This document shows positions 34,599 through 48,000 of a stretch of 64,000 bases of DNA, piece after piece. Made by a program: the position numbers and the translations under genes. This DNA comes from Ptiloglossa arizonensis. Its lineage: Eukaryota > Arthropoda > Insecta > Hymenoptera > Colletidae. Location of the stretch: NCBI RefSeq assembly GCF_051014685.1, contig NW_027478767.1, positions 1 through 64,000 on the forward strand, written 5' to 3'. Positions within the stretch are counted from its first letter, which is position 1; each line of letters begins with the position of its first letter. Under the pieces are notes generated by a model. The model saw only the letters and a program-made list of their open reading frames with translations. It did not search any database and had not been told where the DNA came from.

Positions 34599-37048
34599 TT
34601 TTCCCCTAGGCCGTTCTATTTATTCGTTTCGAGCATCAGAACAGCGAAAATTTTGAGTTTCTCAAGCGTTTCTTACATCCAAACGGCCATATCACGCGAA
34701 CGGATTGACCAATCCGCATAATTTCTGTTGCATCTGAAAGTAGAAACTCGCCCGATTACAACGATATGCGCACTTTTCCCCTAGGCCGTTCTTGTTATTC
34801 GTTTCGAGCATCAGAACTGCCAAAATTTTGAGTTTCTCAAGCGTTTCTTACTTCCAAACTGCCACATCTCGCGAACGGATCGACCAGTCCGCAAAATTTC
34901 TGTTGCATCTGAAAGTAGAAACTCGCCCGATTACAACGGTATGCGCACTTTGCCCCTAGGCCGTTCTAGTTATACGTGTCGAGCATCAGAACTGCGAAAA
35001 TTTTGAGTTTCTCAAGCGTTTCTTACCTCCAAACTGCCATATCTCGCGAACGGATTGACCAATCCGCAAAATTTCTGTTGCATCTGAAAGTAGAAACACG
35101 CCCGATTACAACGGTATGCGCACTTTGCCCCTAGGCCGTTCTAGTTATTCGTGTCGAGCATCAGAACTGCGAAAATTTTGAGTTTCTCAAGCGTTTCTTA
35201 CCTCAAAACTGCCATATCTCGCGAACGGATTGACCAATCCGCATAATTTCTGTTGCATCTGAAAGTAGAAACTCGCCCGATTACAACGGTATACGCACTT
35301 TTCCCCTAGACGGTTCTAGTTATTCGTTTCGAGCATCAGAACTGCGAAAATTTTGAGTTTCTCAAGCGTTTCTTACCTCCAAACTGCCATATCTCGCGAA
35401 CGGATTGATCAATCCGCAAAATTTCTGTTGCATCTGAAAGTAGAAACTCGCCCGATTACAACGGTATGCGCACTTTTCCCCTAGGAGGTTCTAGTTATTC
35501 GTTTCGAGCATCAGAAATGCGAAAATTTTGAGTTTCTCAAGCGTTTCTTACCTCCAAACTGCCATATCTCGCGAACGGATTGATCAATCCGCAAAATTTC
35601 TGTTGCATCTGAAAGTAGAAACTCGCCCGATTACAACGGTATGCTCACTTTTCCCCTAGGAGGTTCTAGTTATTCGTTTCGAGCATCAGAAATGCGAAAA
35701 TTTTGAGTTTCTCAAGCGTTTCTTACTTCCAAACTGCCATATCTCGCGAACGGATTGACCAATCCGCAAAATTTCTGTTGCATCTGAAAGTAGAATCTCG
35801 CCCGATTACAACGGTAGGTGTAGTTTTCCCCTAGGCCGTTCTATTTATTCGTTTCGAGCATCAGAACAGCGAAAATTTTGAGTTTCTCAAGCGTTTCTTA
35901 CATCCAAACGGCCATATCACGCGAACGGATTGACCAATCCGCATAATTTCTGTTGCATCTGAAAGTAGAAACTCGCCCGATTACAACGATATGCGCACTT
36001 TTCCCCTAGGCCGTTCTTGTTATTCGTTTCGAGCATCAGAACTGCCAAAATTTTGAGTTTCTCAAGCGTTTCTTACTTCCAAACTGCCACATCTCGCGAA
36101 CGGATCGACCAGTCCGCAAAATTTCTGTTGCATCTGAAAGTAGAAACTCGCCCGATTACAACGGTATGCGCACTTTGCCCCTAGGCCGTTCTAGTTATAC
36201 GTGTCGAGCATCAGAACTGCGAAAATTTTGAGTTTCTCAAGCGTTTCTTACCTCCAAACTGCCATATCTCGCGAACGGATTGACCAATCCGCAAAATTTC
36301 TGTTGCATCTGAAAGTAGAAACACGCCCGATTACAACGGTATGCGCACTTTGCCCCTAGGCCGTTCTAGTTATTCGTGTCGAGCATCAGAACTGCGAAAA
36401 TTTTGAGTTTCTCAAGCGTTTCTTACCTCAAAACTGCCATATCTCGCGAACGGATTGACCAATCCGCATAATTTCTGTTGCATCTGAAAGTAGAAACTCG
36501 CCCGATTACAACGGTATACGCACTTTTCCCCTAGACGGTTCTAGTTATTCGTTTCGAGCATCAGAACTGCGAAAATTTTGAGTTTCTCAAGCGTTTCTTA
36601 CCTCCAAACTGCCATATCTCGCGAACGGATTGATCAATCCGCAAAATTTCTGTTGCATCTGAAAGTAGAAACTCGCCCGATTACAACGGTATGCGCACTT
36701 TTCCCCTAGGAGGTTCTAGTTATTCGTTTCGAGCATCAGAAATGCGAAAATTTTGAGTTTCTCAAGCGTTTCTTACCTCCAAACTGCCATATCTCGCGAA
36801 CGGATTGATCAATCCGCAAAATTTCTGTTGCATCTGAAAGTAGAAACTCGCCCGATTACAACGGTATGCTCACTTTTCCCCTAGGAGGTTCTAGTTATTC
36901 GTTTCGAGCATCAGAAATGCGAAAATTTTGAGTTTCTCAAGCGTTTCTTACTTCCAAACTGCCATATCTCGCGAACGGATTGACCAATCCGCAAAATTTC
37001 TGTTGCATCTGAAAGTAGAATCTCGCCCGATTACAACGGTAGGTGTAG
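34599..37048 (+). repeat. Seven-monomer (1,225-bp) tandem pair, only in copy 1
   Basis: Bases 34,599-35,823 and 35,824-37,048 match at an offset of 1,225 bp. Rare variants appear in both units: TTATACGTGTC (34,971 and 36,196), GGTATACGCAC, and GGTATGCTCAC. No substitution between units was noticed. The corresponding place in copy 2 (about 45.4-46.5 kb) has one unit only, and that unit lacks one monomer. The expansion therefore probably happened after the large duplication; loss from copy 2 is the alternative. Confidence 0.9.
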
Positions 37049-40000
37049 TTTTCCCCTAGGCCGTTCTAGTTATTCGTTTCGAGCATCAGAACTGCGAAAA
37101 TTTTGAGTTTCTCAAGCGTTTCTTACCTCCAAACTGCCATATCTCGCGAACGGATTGACCAATCCGCATAATTTCTGTTGCATCTGAAAGTAGAAACTCG
37201 CCCGATTACAACGGTATGCGCAATTTTCCCCTAGGCCGTTCTAGTTATTCGTTTCGAGCATCAGAACTGCGAAAATTTTGAGTTTCTCAAGCGTTTCTTA
37301 CATCCAAACGGCCATATCTCGCGAACGCTTTGACCAATCCGCATAATTTCTGTTGCATCTGAAAGTAGAAACTCGCCCGATTACAACGGTATGCGCACTT
37401 TGCCCCTAGGCCGTTCTAGTTATTCGTGTCGAGCATCAGAACTCCGAAAATTTTGAGTTTCTCAAGCGTTTCTTACCTCCAAGCTGCCATATCTCGCGAA
37501 CGAATTGACCAATCCGCAAAACTTCTGTTGCATCTGAAAGTAGAAACTCGCCCGATTACAACGATATATGTAGTTTTCCCCTAGGCCGTTCCAGTTATTC
37601 GTTTCGAGCATCAGAACTGCGAAAATTTTGAGTTTCTCAAGCGTTTCTTACCTCCAAACTGCCATATCTCGCGAACGGATTGACCAATCCGCAAAATTTC
37701 TGTTGCATCTGACAGTAGAAACTCGCCCGATTACAACAGTAGGTGTAGTTTTCCCCTAGGAAGTTCTAGTTACTCGTTTCGAGCATCAAAACTGCGAAAA
37801 TTTTGAGTTTCTCAAGCGTTTCTTATCTCTAAACTGCCATATCACGCGAACGGATAGAGCAATCCGCAAAATTTCTGTGCCATCTGAAAGTAGAAACTCG
37901 CCCGATTACAACGGTATGCGTACTTCTGCCCTAGGCCGTTCTAGTCATTCGTTTCGAGCATCAGAACTGCGAAAATTTTGAGTTTCTCAAGCGTTTCTTA
38001 TCTCCAAACTGCCATATCTCGCGAACGGATTGATCAATCCGCAAAATTTCTGTTGCATCTGAAAGTAGAAACTCGCCCAATTACAACGGTATGCGCACTT
38101 TTCCCCTAGGCCGTTCTATTTATTCGTTTCGAGCATCAGAACAGCGAAAATTTTGAGTTTCTCAAGCGTTTCTTACATCCAAACGGCCATATCACGCGAA
38201 CGGATTGACCAATCCGCATAATTTCTGTTGCATCTGAAAGTAGAAACTCGCCCGATTACAACGATATGCGCACTTTTCCCCTAGGCCGTTCTTGTTATTC
38301 GTTTCGAGCATCAGAACTGCCAAAATTTTGAGTTTCTCAAGCGTTTCTTACTTCCAAACTGCCACATCTCGCGAACGGATCGACCAGTCCGCAAAATTTC
38401 TGTTGCATCTGAAAGTAGAAACTCGCCCGATTACAACGGTATGCGCACTTTGCCCCTAGGCCGTTCTAGTTATTCGTGTCGAGCATCAGAACTGCGAAAA
38501 TTTTGAGTTTCTCAAGCGTTTCTTACCTCCAAACTGCCATATCTCGCGAACGGATTGACCAATCCGCAAAATTTCTGTTGCATCTGAAAGTAGAAACACG
38601 CCCGATTACAACGGTATGCGCACTTTGCCCCTAGGCCGTTCTAGTTATTCGTGTCGAGCATCAGAACTGCGAAAATTTTGAGTTTCTCAAGCGTTTCTTA
38701 CCTCAAAACTGCCATATCTCGCGAACGGATTGACCAATCCGCATAATTTCTGTTGCATCTGAAAGTAGAAACTCGCCCGATTACAACGGTATGCGCACTT
38801 TTCCCCTAGACGGTTCTAGTTATTCGTTTCGAGCATCAGAACTGCGAAAATTTTGAGTTTCTCAAGCGTTTCTTACCTCCAAACTGCCATATCTCGCGAA
38901 CGGATTGATCAATCCGCAAAATTTCTGTTGCATCTGAAAGTAGAAACTCGCCCGATTACAACGGTATGCGCACTTTTCCCCTAGGAGGTTCTAGTTATTC
39001 GTTTCGAGCATCAGAAGTGCGAAAATTTTGAGTTTCTCAAGCGTTTCTTACTTCCAAACTGCCATATCTCGCGAACGGATTGACCAATCCGCAAAATTTC
39101 TGTTGCATCTGAAAGTAGAATCTCGCCCGATTACAACGGTAGGTGTAGTTTTCCCCTAGGCCGTTCTAGTTATTCGTTTCGAGCATCAGAACTGCGAAAA
39201 TTTTGAGTTTCTCAAGCGTTTCTTACCTCCAAACTGCCATATCTCGCGAACGGATTGACCAATCCGCATAATTTCTGTTGCATCTGAAAGTAGAAACTCG
39301 CCCGATTACAACGGTATGCGCAATTTTCCCCTAGGCCGTTCTAGTTATTCGTTTCGAGCATCAGAACTGCGAAAATTTTGAGTTTCTCAAGCGTTTCTTA
39401 CATCCAAACGGCCATATCTCGCGAACGATTTGACCAATCCGCATAATTTCTGTTGCATCTGAAAGTAGAAACTCGCCCGATTACAACGGTATGCGCACTT
39501 TGCCCCTAGGCCGTTCTAGTTATTCGTGTCGAGCATCAGAACTCCGAAAATTTTGAGTTTCTCAAGCGTTTCTTACCTCCAAGCTGCCATATCTCGCGAA
39601 CGAATTGACCAATCCGCAAAATTTCTGTTGCATCTGAAAGTAGAAACTCGCCCGATTACAACGATATGCGCACTTTTCCCCTAGGCCGTTCTTGTTATTC
39701 GTTTCGAGCATCAGAACTGCCAAAATTTTGAGTTTCTCAAGCGTTTCTTACTTCCAAACTGCCACATCTCGCGAACGGATCGACCAGTCCGCAAAATTTC
39801 TGTTGCATCTGAAAGTAGAAACTCGCCCGATTACAACGGTATGCGCACTTTGCCCCTAGGCCGTTCTAGTTATTCGTGTCGAGCATCAGAACTGCGAAAA
39901 TTTTGAGTTTCTCAAGCGTTTCTTACCTCCAAACTGCCATATCTCGCGAACGGATTGACCAATCCGCAAAATTTCTGTTGCATCTGAAAGTAGAAACACG

Positions 40001-42054
40001 CCCGATTACAACGGTATGCGCACTTTGCCCCTAGGCCGTTCTAGTTATTCGTGTCGAGCATCAGAACTGCGAAAATTTTGAGTTTCTCAAGCGTTTCTTA
40101 CCTCAAAACTGCCATATCTCGCGAACGGATTGACCAATCCGCATAATTTCTGTTGCATCTGAAAGTAGAAACTCGCCCGATTACAACGGTATGCGCACTT
40201 TTCCCCTAGACGGTTCTAGTTATTCGTTTCGAGCATCAGAACTGCGAAAATTTTGAGTTTCTCTAGCGTTTCTTACCTCCAAACTGCCACATCTCGCGAA
40301 CGGATCGACCAGTCCGCAAAATTTCTGTTGCATCTGAAAGTAGAAACTCGCCCGATTACAACGGTATGCGCACTTTTCCCCTAGGCCGTTCTAGTTATTC
40401 GTGTCGAGCATCAGAACTGCGAAAATTTTGAGTTTCTCAAGCGTTTCTTACCTCCAAACTGCCATATCTCGCGAACGGATTGACCAATCCGCAAAATTTC
40501 TGTTGCATCTGAAAGTAGAAACACGCCCGATTACAACGGTATGCGCACTTTGCCCCTAGGCCGTTCTAGTTATTCGTGTCGAGCATCAGAACTGCGAAAA
40601 TTTTGAGTTTCTCAAGCGTTTCTTACCTCCAAACTGCCATATCTCGCGAACGGATTGATCAATCCGCAAAATTTCTGTTGCATCTGAAAGTAGAAACTCG
40701 CCCGATTACAACGGTATGCGCACTTTTCCACTAGGAGGTTCTAGTTATTCGTTTCGAGCATCAGAAATGCGAAAATTTTGAGTTTCTCAAGCGTTTCTTA
40801 CTTCCAAACTGCCATATCTCGCGAACGGATTGACCAATCCGCAAAATTTCTGTTGCATCTGAAAGTAGAATCTCGCCCGATTACAACGGTAGGTGTAGTT
40901 TTCCCCTAGGCCGTTCTAGTTATTCGTTTCGAGCATCAGAACTGCGAAAATTTTGAGTTTCTCAAGCGTTTCTTATCTCCAAACTGCCATATCTCCCGTA
41001 CGGATTGATCAATCCACAAAATTTCTGTTGCATCTGAAAGTAGAAACTCGCCCGATTACAACGGTATGCGCACCTTTCCCCTAGGCCGTTCTAGTTATTC
41101 GTGTCGAGCATCAGAACTGCGAAAATCTTGAGTTTCTCAAGCGTTTCTTACCTCCAAACTGCCATATCTCGCGAACGGATTGACCAATCCGCAAAATTTC
41201 TGTTGCATCTGAAAGTAGAAACTCGCCCGATTACAACGGTATGCGCACTTTTCCCCTAGGTCGTTCTAGTTAATCGTTTCGAGCATCAGAACTGCGAAAA
41301 TTTTGAGTTTCTCAAGGGTTTCTTACATCCAAACGGCCATATCTCGCGAACGGATTGACCAATCCGCATAATTTCTGTTGCATCTGAAAGTAGAAACTCG
41401 CCCGATTACAACGGTATGCGCAATTTTCCCCTAGGCCGTTCTAGTTATTCGTTTCGAGCATCAGAACTGCGAAAATTTTGAGTTTCTCAAGCGTTTCTTA
41501 CATCCAAACGGCCATATCTCGCGAACGATTTGACCAATCCGCATAATTTCTGTTGCATCTGAAAGTAGAACCTCGCCCGATTACAAGGGTATGCGCACTT
41601 TGCCCCTAGGCCGTTCTAGTTATTCGTGTCGAGCATCAGAACTCCGAATATTTTGAGTTTCTCAAGCGTTTCTTACCTCCAAGCTGCCATATCTCGCGAA
41701 CCGATTGACCAATCCGCAAAATTTCTGTTGCATCTGAAAGTAGAAACTCTCCCGATTACAACGGTAGGTGTAGTTTTCCCCTAGGCCGTTCCAGTTATTC
41801 ATTTCGAGCATCAGAACTGCGAAAATTTTGAGTTTCTCAAGCGTTCCTTACCTCCAAACTGCCATATCTCGCGAACGGATTGACCAATCCGCAAAATTTC
41901 TGTTGCATCTGAAAGTAGAAACTCGCCCGATTACAACTGTATGCGCACTTTGCCCCTAGGCCGTTCCAGTTATTCGTGTCGAGCATCAGAACTCCGAAAA
42001 TCTTGAGTTTCTCAAGCGTTTCTTAATTCCAAACTGCCACATCTCGCGAACGGA

Positions 42055-45000
42055 TTGACCAATCCGCATAATTTCTGTTGCATCTGAAAGTAGAAACTCG
42101 CCCGATTACAACGGTATGCGCACTTTGCCCCTAGGCCGTTCTAGTTATTCGTGTCGAGCATCAGAACTCCGAAAATTTTGAGTTTCTCAAGCGTTTCTTA
42201 CCTCCAAGCTGCCATATCTCGCGAACGAATTGACCAATCCGCAAAATTTCTGTTGCATCTGAAAGTAGAAACTCGCCCGATTACAACGATATGTGTAGTT
42301 TTCCCCTAGGCCGTTCCAGTTATTCGTTTCGAGCATCAGAACTGCGAAAATTTTGAGTTTCTCAAGCGTTTCTTACCTCCAAACTGCCATATCTCGCGAA
42401 CGGATTGACCAATCCGCAAAATTTCTGTTGCATCTGACAGTAGAAACTCGCCCGATTACAACAGTAGGTGTAGTTTTCCCCTAGGAAGTTCTAGTTACTC
42501 GTTTCGAGCATCAAAACTGCGAAAATTTTGAGTTTCTCAAGCGTTTCTTATCTCTAAACTGCCATATCACGCGAACGGATAGAGCAATCCGCAAAATTTC
42601 TGTGCCATCTGAAAGTAGAAACTCGCCCGATTACAACGGTATGCGTACTTCTCCCCTAGGCCGTTCTAGTCATTCGTTTCGAGCATCAGAACTGCGAAAA
42701 TTTTGAGTTTCTCAAGCGTTTCTTATCTCCAAACTGCCATATCTCGCGAACGGATTGATCAATCCGCAAAATTTCTGTTGCATCTGAAAGTAGAAACTCG
42801 CCCAATTACAACGGTATGCGCACTTTGCCCCTAGGCCGTTCTAGTTATTCGTGTCGAGCATCAGAACTCCGAAAATTTTGAGTTTCTCAAGCGTTTCTTA
42901 CATCCAAGCTGCCATATCTCGCGAACGAATTGACCAATCCGCAAAATTTCTGTTGCATCTGAAAGTAGAAACTCGCCCGATTACAACGATAAGTGTAGTT
43001 TTCCCCTAGGCCGTTCCAGTTATTCGTTTCGAGCATCAGAACTGCGAAAATTTTGAGTTTCTCAAGCGTTTCTTACCTCCAAACTGCCATATCTCGCGAA
43101 CGGATTGACCAATCCGCAAAATTTCTGTTGCATCTGACAGTAGAAACTCGCCCGATTACAACAGTACGTGTAGTTTTCCCCTAGGAAGTTCTAGTTACTC
43201 GTTTCGAGCATCAAAACTGCGAAAATTTTGAGTTTCTCAAGCGTTTCTTATCTCTAAACTGCCATATCACGCGAACGGATAGAGCAATCCGCAAAATTTC
43301 TGTGCCATCTGAAAGTAGAAACTCGCCCGATTACAATGGTATGCGTACTTCTCCCCTAGGCCGTTCTAGTCATTCGTTTCGAGCATCAGAACTGCGAAAA
43401 TTTTGAGTTTCTCAAGCGTTTCTTATCTCCAAACTGCCATATCTCGCGAACGGATTGATCAATCCGCAAAATTTCTGTTGCATCTGAAAGTAGAAACTCG
43501 CCCAATTACAACGGTATGCGCACTTTTCCCCTAGGCCGTTCTATTTATTCGTTTCGAGCATCAGAACAGCGAAAATTTTGAGTTTCTCAAGCGTTTCTTA
43601 CATCCAAACGGCCATATCACGCGAACGGATTGACCAATCCGCATAATTTCTGTTGCATCTGAAAGTAGAAACTCGCCCGATTACAACGATATGCGCACTT
43701 TTCCCCTAGGCCGTTCTTGTTATTCGTTTCGAGCATCAGAACTGCCAAAATTTTGAGTTTCTCAAGCGTTTCTTACTTCCAAACTGCCACATCTCGCGAA
43801 CGGATCGACCAGTCCGCAAAATTTCTGTTGCATCTGAAAGTAGAAACTCGCCCGATTACAACGGTATGCGCACTTTGCCCCTAGGCCGTTCTAGTTATTC
43901 GTGTCGAGCATCAGAACTGCGAAAATTTTGAGTTTCTCCAGCGTTTCTTACCTCCAAACTGCCATATCTCGCGAACGGATTGACCAATCCGCAAAATTTC
44001 TGTTGCATCTGAAAGTAGAAACACGCCCGATTACAACGGTATGCGCACTTTGCCCCTAGGCCGTTCTAGTTATTCGTGTCGAGCATCAGAACTGCGAAAA
44101 TTTTGAGTTTCTCAAGCGTTTCTTACCTCAAAACTGCCATATCTCGCGAACGGATTGACCAATCCGCATAATTTCTGTTGCATCTGAAAGTAGAAACTCG
44201 CCCGATTACAACGGTATGCGCACTTTTCCCCTAGACGGTTCTAGTTATTCGTTTCGAGCATCAGAACTGCGAAAATTTTGAGTTCCTCAAGCGTTTCTTA
44301 CATCCAAACTGCCATATCTCGCGAACGGATTGATCAATCCGCAAAATTTCTGTTGCATCTGAAAGTAGAAACTCGCACGATTACAACGGTATGCGCACTT
44401 TTCCCCTAGGAGGTTCTAGTTATTCGTTTCGAGCATCAGAAATGCGAAAATTTTGAGTTTCTCAAGCGTTTCTTACCTCCAAACTGCCATATCTCGCGAA
44501 CGGATTGATCAATCCGCAAAATTTCTGTTGCATCTGAAAGTAGAAACTCGCCCAATTACAACGGTATGCGCACTTTTCCCCTAGGCCGTTCTAGTTATTC
44601 GTTTCGAGCATCAGAACTGCGAAAATTTTGAGTTTCTCAAGCGTTTCTTACATCCAAACGGCCATATCTCGCGAACGATTTGACCAATCCGCATAATTTC
44701 TGTTGCATCTGAAAGTAGAAACTCGCCCGATTACAACGGTATGCGCACTTTGCCCCTAGGCCGTTCTAGTTATTCGTGTCGAGCATCAGAACTCCGAAAA
44801 TTTTGAGTTTCTCAAGCGTTTCTTACCTCCAAGCTGCCATATCTCGCGAACGAATTGACCAATCCGCAAAATTTCTGTTGCATCTGAAAGTAGAAACTCG
44901 CCCGATTACAACGATATGTGTAGTTTTCCCCTAGGCCGTTCCAGTTATTCGTTTCGAACATCAGAACTGCGAAAATTTTGAGTTTCTCAAGCGTTTCTTA

Positions 45001-48000
45001 CGTCCAAACTGCCATATCTCGCGAACGGATTGACCAATCCGCAAAATTTCTGTTGCATCTGACAGTAGAAACTCGCCCGATTACAACAGTAGGTGTAGTT
45101 TTCCCCTAGGAAGTTCTAGTTACTCGTTTCGAGCATCAAAACTGCGAAAATTTTGAGTTTCTCAAGCGTTTCTTATCTCTAAACTGCCATATCACGCGAA
45201 CGGATAGAGCAATCCGCAAAATTTCTGTGCCATCTGAAAGTAGAAACTCGCCCGATTACAACGGTATGCGTACTTCTGCCCTAGGCCGTTCTAGTCATTC
45301 GTTTCGAGCATCAGAACTGCGAAAATTTTGAGTTTCTCAAGCGTTTCTTATCTCCAAACTGCCATATCTCGCGAACGGATTGATCAATCCGCAAAATTTC
45401 TGTTGCATCTGAAAGTAGAAACTCGCCCAATTACAACGGTATGCGCACTTTTCCCCTAGGCCGTTCTATTTATTCGTTTCGAGCATCAGAACAGCGAAAA
45501 TTTTGAGTTTCTCAAGCGTTTCTTACATCCAAACGGCCATATCACGCGAACGGATTGACCAATCCGCATAATTTCTGTTGCATCTGAAAGTAGAAACTCG
45601 CCCGATTACAACGATATGCGCACTTTTCCCCTAGGCCGTTCTTGTTATTCGTTTCGAGCATCAGAACTGCCAAAATTTTGAGTTTCTCAAGCGTTTCTTA
45701 CCTCCAAACTGCCATATCTCGCGAACGGATTGACCAATCCGCAAAATTTCTGTTGCATCTGAAAGTAGAAACACGCCCGATTACAACGGTATGCGCACTT
45801 TGCCCCTAGGCCGTTCTAGTTATTCGTGTCGAGCATCAGAACTGCGAAAATTTTGAGTTTCTCAAGCGTTTCTTACCTCAAAACTGCCATATCTCGCGAA
45901 CGGATTGACCAATCCGCATAATTTCTGTTGCATCTGAAAGTAGAAACTCGCCCGATTACAACGGTATACGCACTTTTCCCCTAGACGGTTCTAGTTATTC
46001 GTTTCGAGCATCAGAACTGCGAAAATTTTGAGTTTCTCAAGCGTTTCTTACCTCCAAACTGCCATATCTCGCGAACGGATTGATCAATCCGCAAAATTTC
46101 TGTTGCATCTGAAAGTAGAAACTCGCCCGATTACAACGGTATGCGCACTTTTCCCCTAGGAGGTTCTAGTTATTCGTTTCGAGCATCAGAAATGCGAAAA
46201 TTTTGAGTTTCTCAAGCGTTTCTTACCTCCAAACTGCCATATCTCGCGAACGGATTGATCAATCCGCAAAATTTCTGTTGCATCTGAAAGTAGAAACTCG
46301 CCCGATTACAACGGTATGCTCACTTTTCCCCTAGGAGGTTCTAGTTATTCGTTTCGAGCATCAGAAATGCGAAAATTTTGAGTTTCTCAAGCGTTTCTTA
46401 CTTCCAAACTGCCATATCTCGCGAACGGATTGACCAATCCGCAAAATTTCTGTTGCATCTGAAAGTAGAATCTCGCCCGATTACAACGGTAGGTGTAGTT
46501 TTCCCCTAGGCCGTTCTAGTTATTCGTTTCGAGCATCAGAACTGCGAAAATTTTGAGTTTCTCAAGCGTTTCTTACCTCCAAACTGCCATATCTCGCGAA
46601 CGGATTGACCAATCCGCATAATTTCTGTTGCATCTGAAAGTAGAAACTCGCCCGATTACAACGGTATGCGCAATTTTCCCCTAGGCCGTTCTAGTTATTC
46701 GTTTCGAGCATCAGAACTGCGAAAATTTTGAGTTTCTCAAGCGTTTCTTACATCCAAACGGCCATATCTCGCGAACGATTTGACCAATCCGCATAATTTC
46801 TGTTGCATCTGAAAGTAGAAACTCGCCCGATTACAACGGTATGCGCACTTTGCCCCTAGGCCGTTCTAGTTATTCGTGTCGAGCATCAGAACTCCGAAAA
46901 TTTTGAGTTTCTCAAGCGTTTCTTACCTCCAAGCTGCCATATCTCGCGAACGAATTGACCAATCCGCAAAATTTCTGTTGCATCTGAAAGTAGAAACTCG
47001 CCCGATTACAACGATATATGTAGTTTTCCCCTAGGCCGTTCCAGTTATTCGTTTCGAGCATCAGAACTGCGAAAATTTTGAGTTTCTCAAGCGTTTCTTA
47101 CCTCCAAACTGCCATATCTCGCGAACGGATTGACCAATCCGCAAAATTTCTGTTGCATCTGACAGTAGAAACTCGCCCGATTACAACAGTAGGTGTAGTT
47201 TTCCCCTAGGAAGTTCTAGTTACTCGTTTCGAGCATCAAAACTGCGAAAATTTTGAGTTTCTCAAGCGTTTCTTATCTCTAAACTGCCATATCACGCGAA
47301 CGGATAGAGCAATCCGCAAAATTTCTGTGCCATCTGAAAGTAGAAACTCGCCCGATTACAACGGTATGCGTACTTCTGCCCTAGGCCGTTCTAGTCATTC
47401 GTTTCGAGCATCAGAACTGCGAAAATTTTGAGTTTCTCAAGCGTTTCTTATCTCCAAACTGCCATATCTCGCGAACGGATTGATCAATCCGCAAAATTTC
47501 TGTTGCATCTGAAAGTAGAAACTCGCCCAATTACAACGGTATGCGCACTTTTCCCCTAGGCCGTTCTATTTATTCGTTTCGAGCATCAGAACAGCGAAAA
47601 TTTTGAGTTTCTCAAGCGTTTCTTACATCCAAACGGCCATATCACGCGAACGGATTGACCAATCCGCATAATTTCTGTTGCATCTGAAAGTAGAAACTCG
47701 CCCGATTACAACGATATGCGCACTTTTCCCCTAGGCCGTTCTTGTTATTCGTTTCGAGCATCAGAACTGCCAAAATTTTGAGTTTCTCAAGCGTTTCTTA
47801 CTTCCAAACTGCCACATCTCGCGAACGGATCGACCAGTCCGCAAAATTTCTGTTGCATCTGAAAGTAGAAACTCGCCCGATTACAACGGTATGCGCACTT
47901 TGCCCCTAGGCCGTTCTAGTTATTCGTGTCGAGCATCAGAACTGCGAAAATTTTGAGTTTCTCAAGCGTTTCTTACCTCCAAACTGCCATATCTCGCGAA

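Larger units (their letters stand above)
31205..42054 (+). repeat. Domain B, copy 1 of a 10.85-kb duplicated block (62 monomers)
   Basis: This block is repeated immediately to its right, first at an offset of 10,850 bp (62 monomers). Private variants shared by both copies prove the pairing: ACGATAAGTGTAG (32,139 and 42,989), ACAATGGTATG, CTCCAGCG, AGTTCCTCAAGCG followed by CATCCAAACTG, CTCGCACGATT, TTTCGAACATC, TTACGTCCAAACTG, TACTTCTGCCC and ACGATATATG. The offset changes to 10,675 after about 34,840, to 9,450 after about 37,040 and to 9,625 after about 39,010, marking one monomer missing from copy 2, a 7-monomer expansion present only here, and one monomer extra in copy 2. The left edge is the change from CGATTTGACC (31,201) to CGGATTGACC (42,051). 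Confidence 0.9.
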
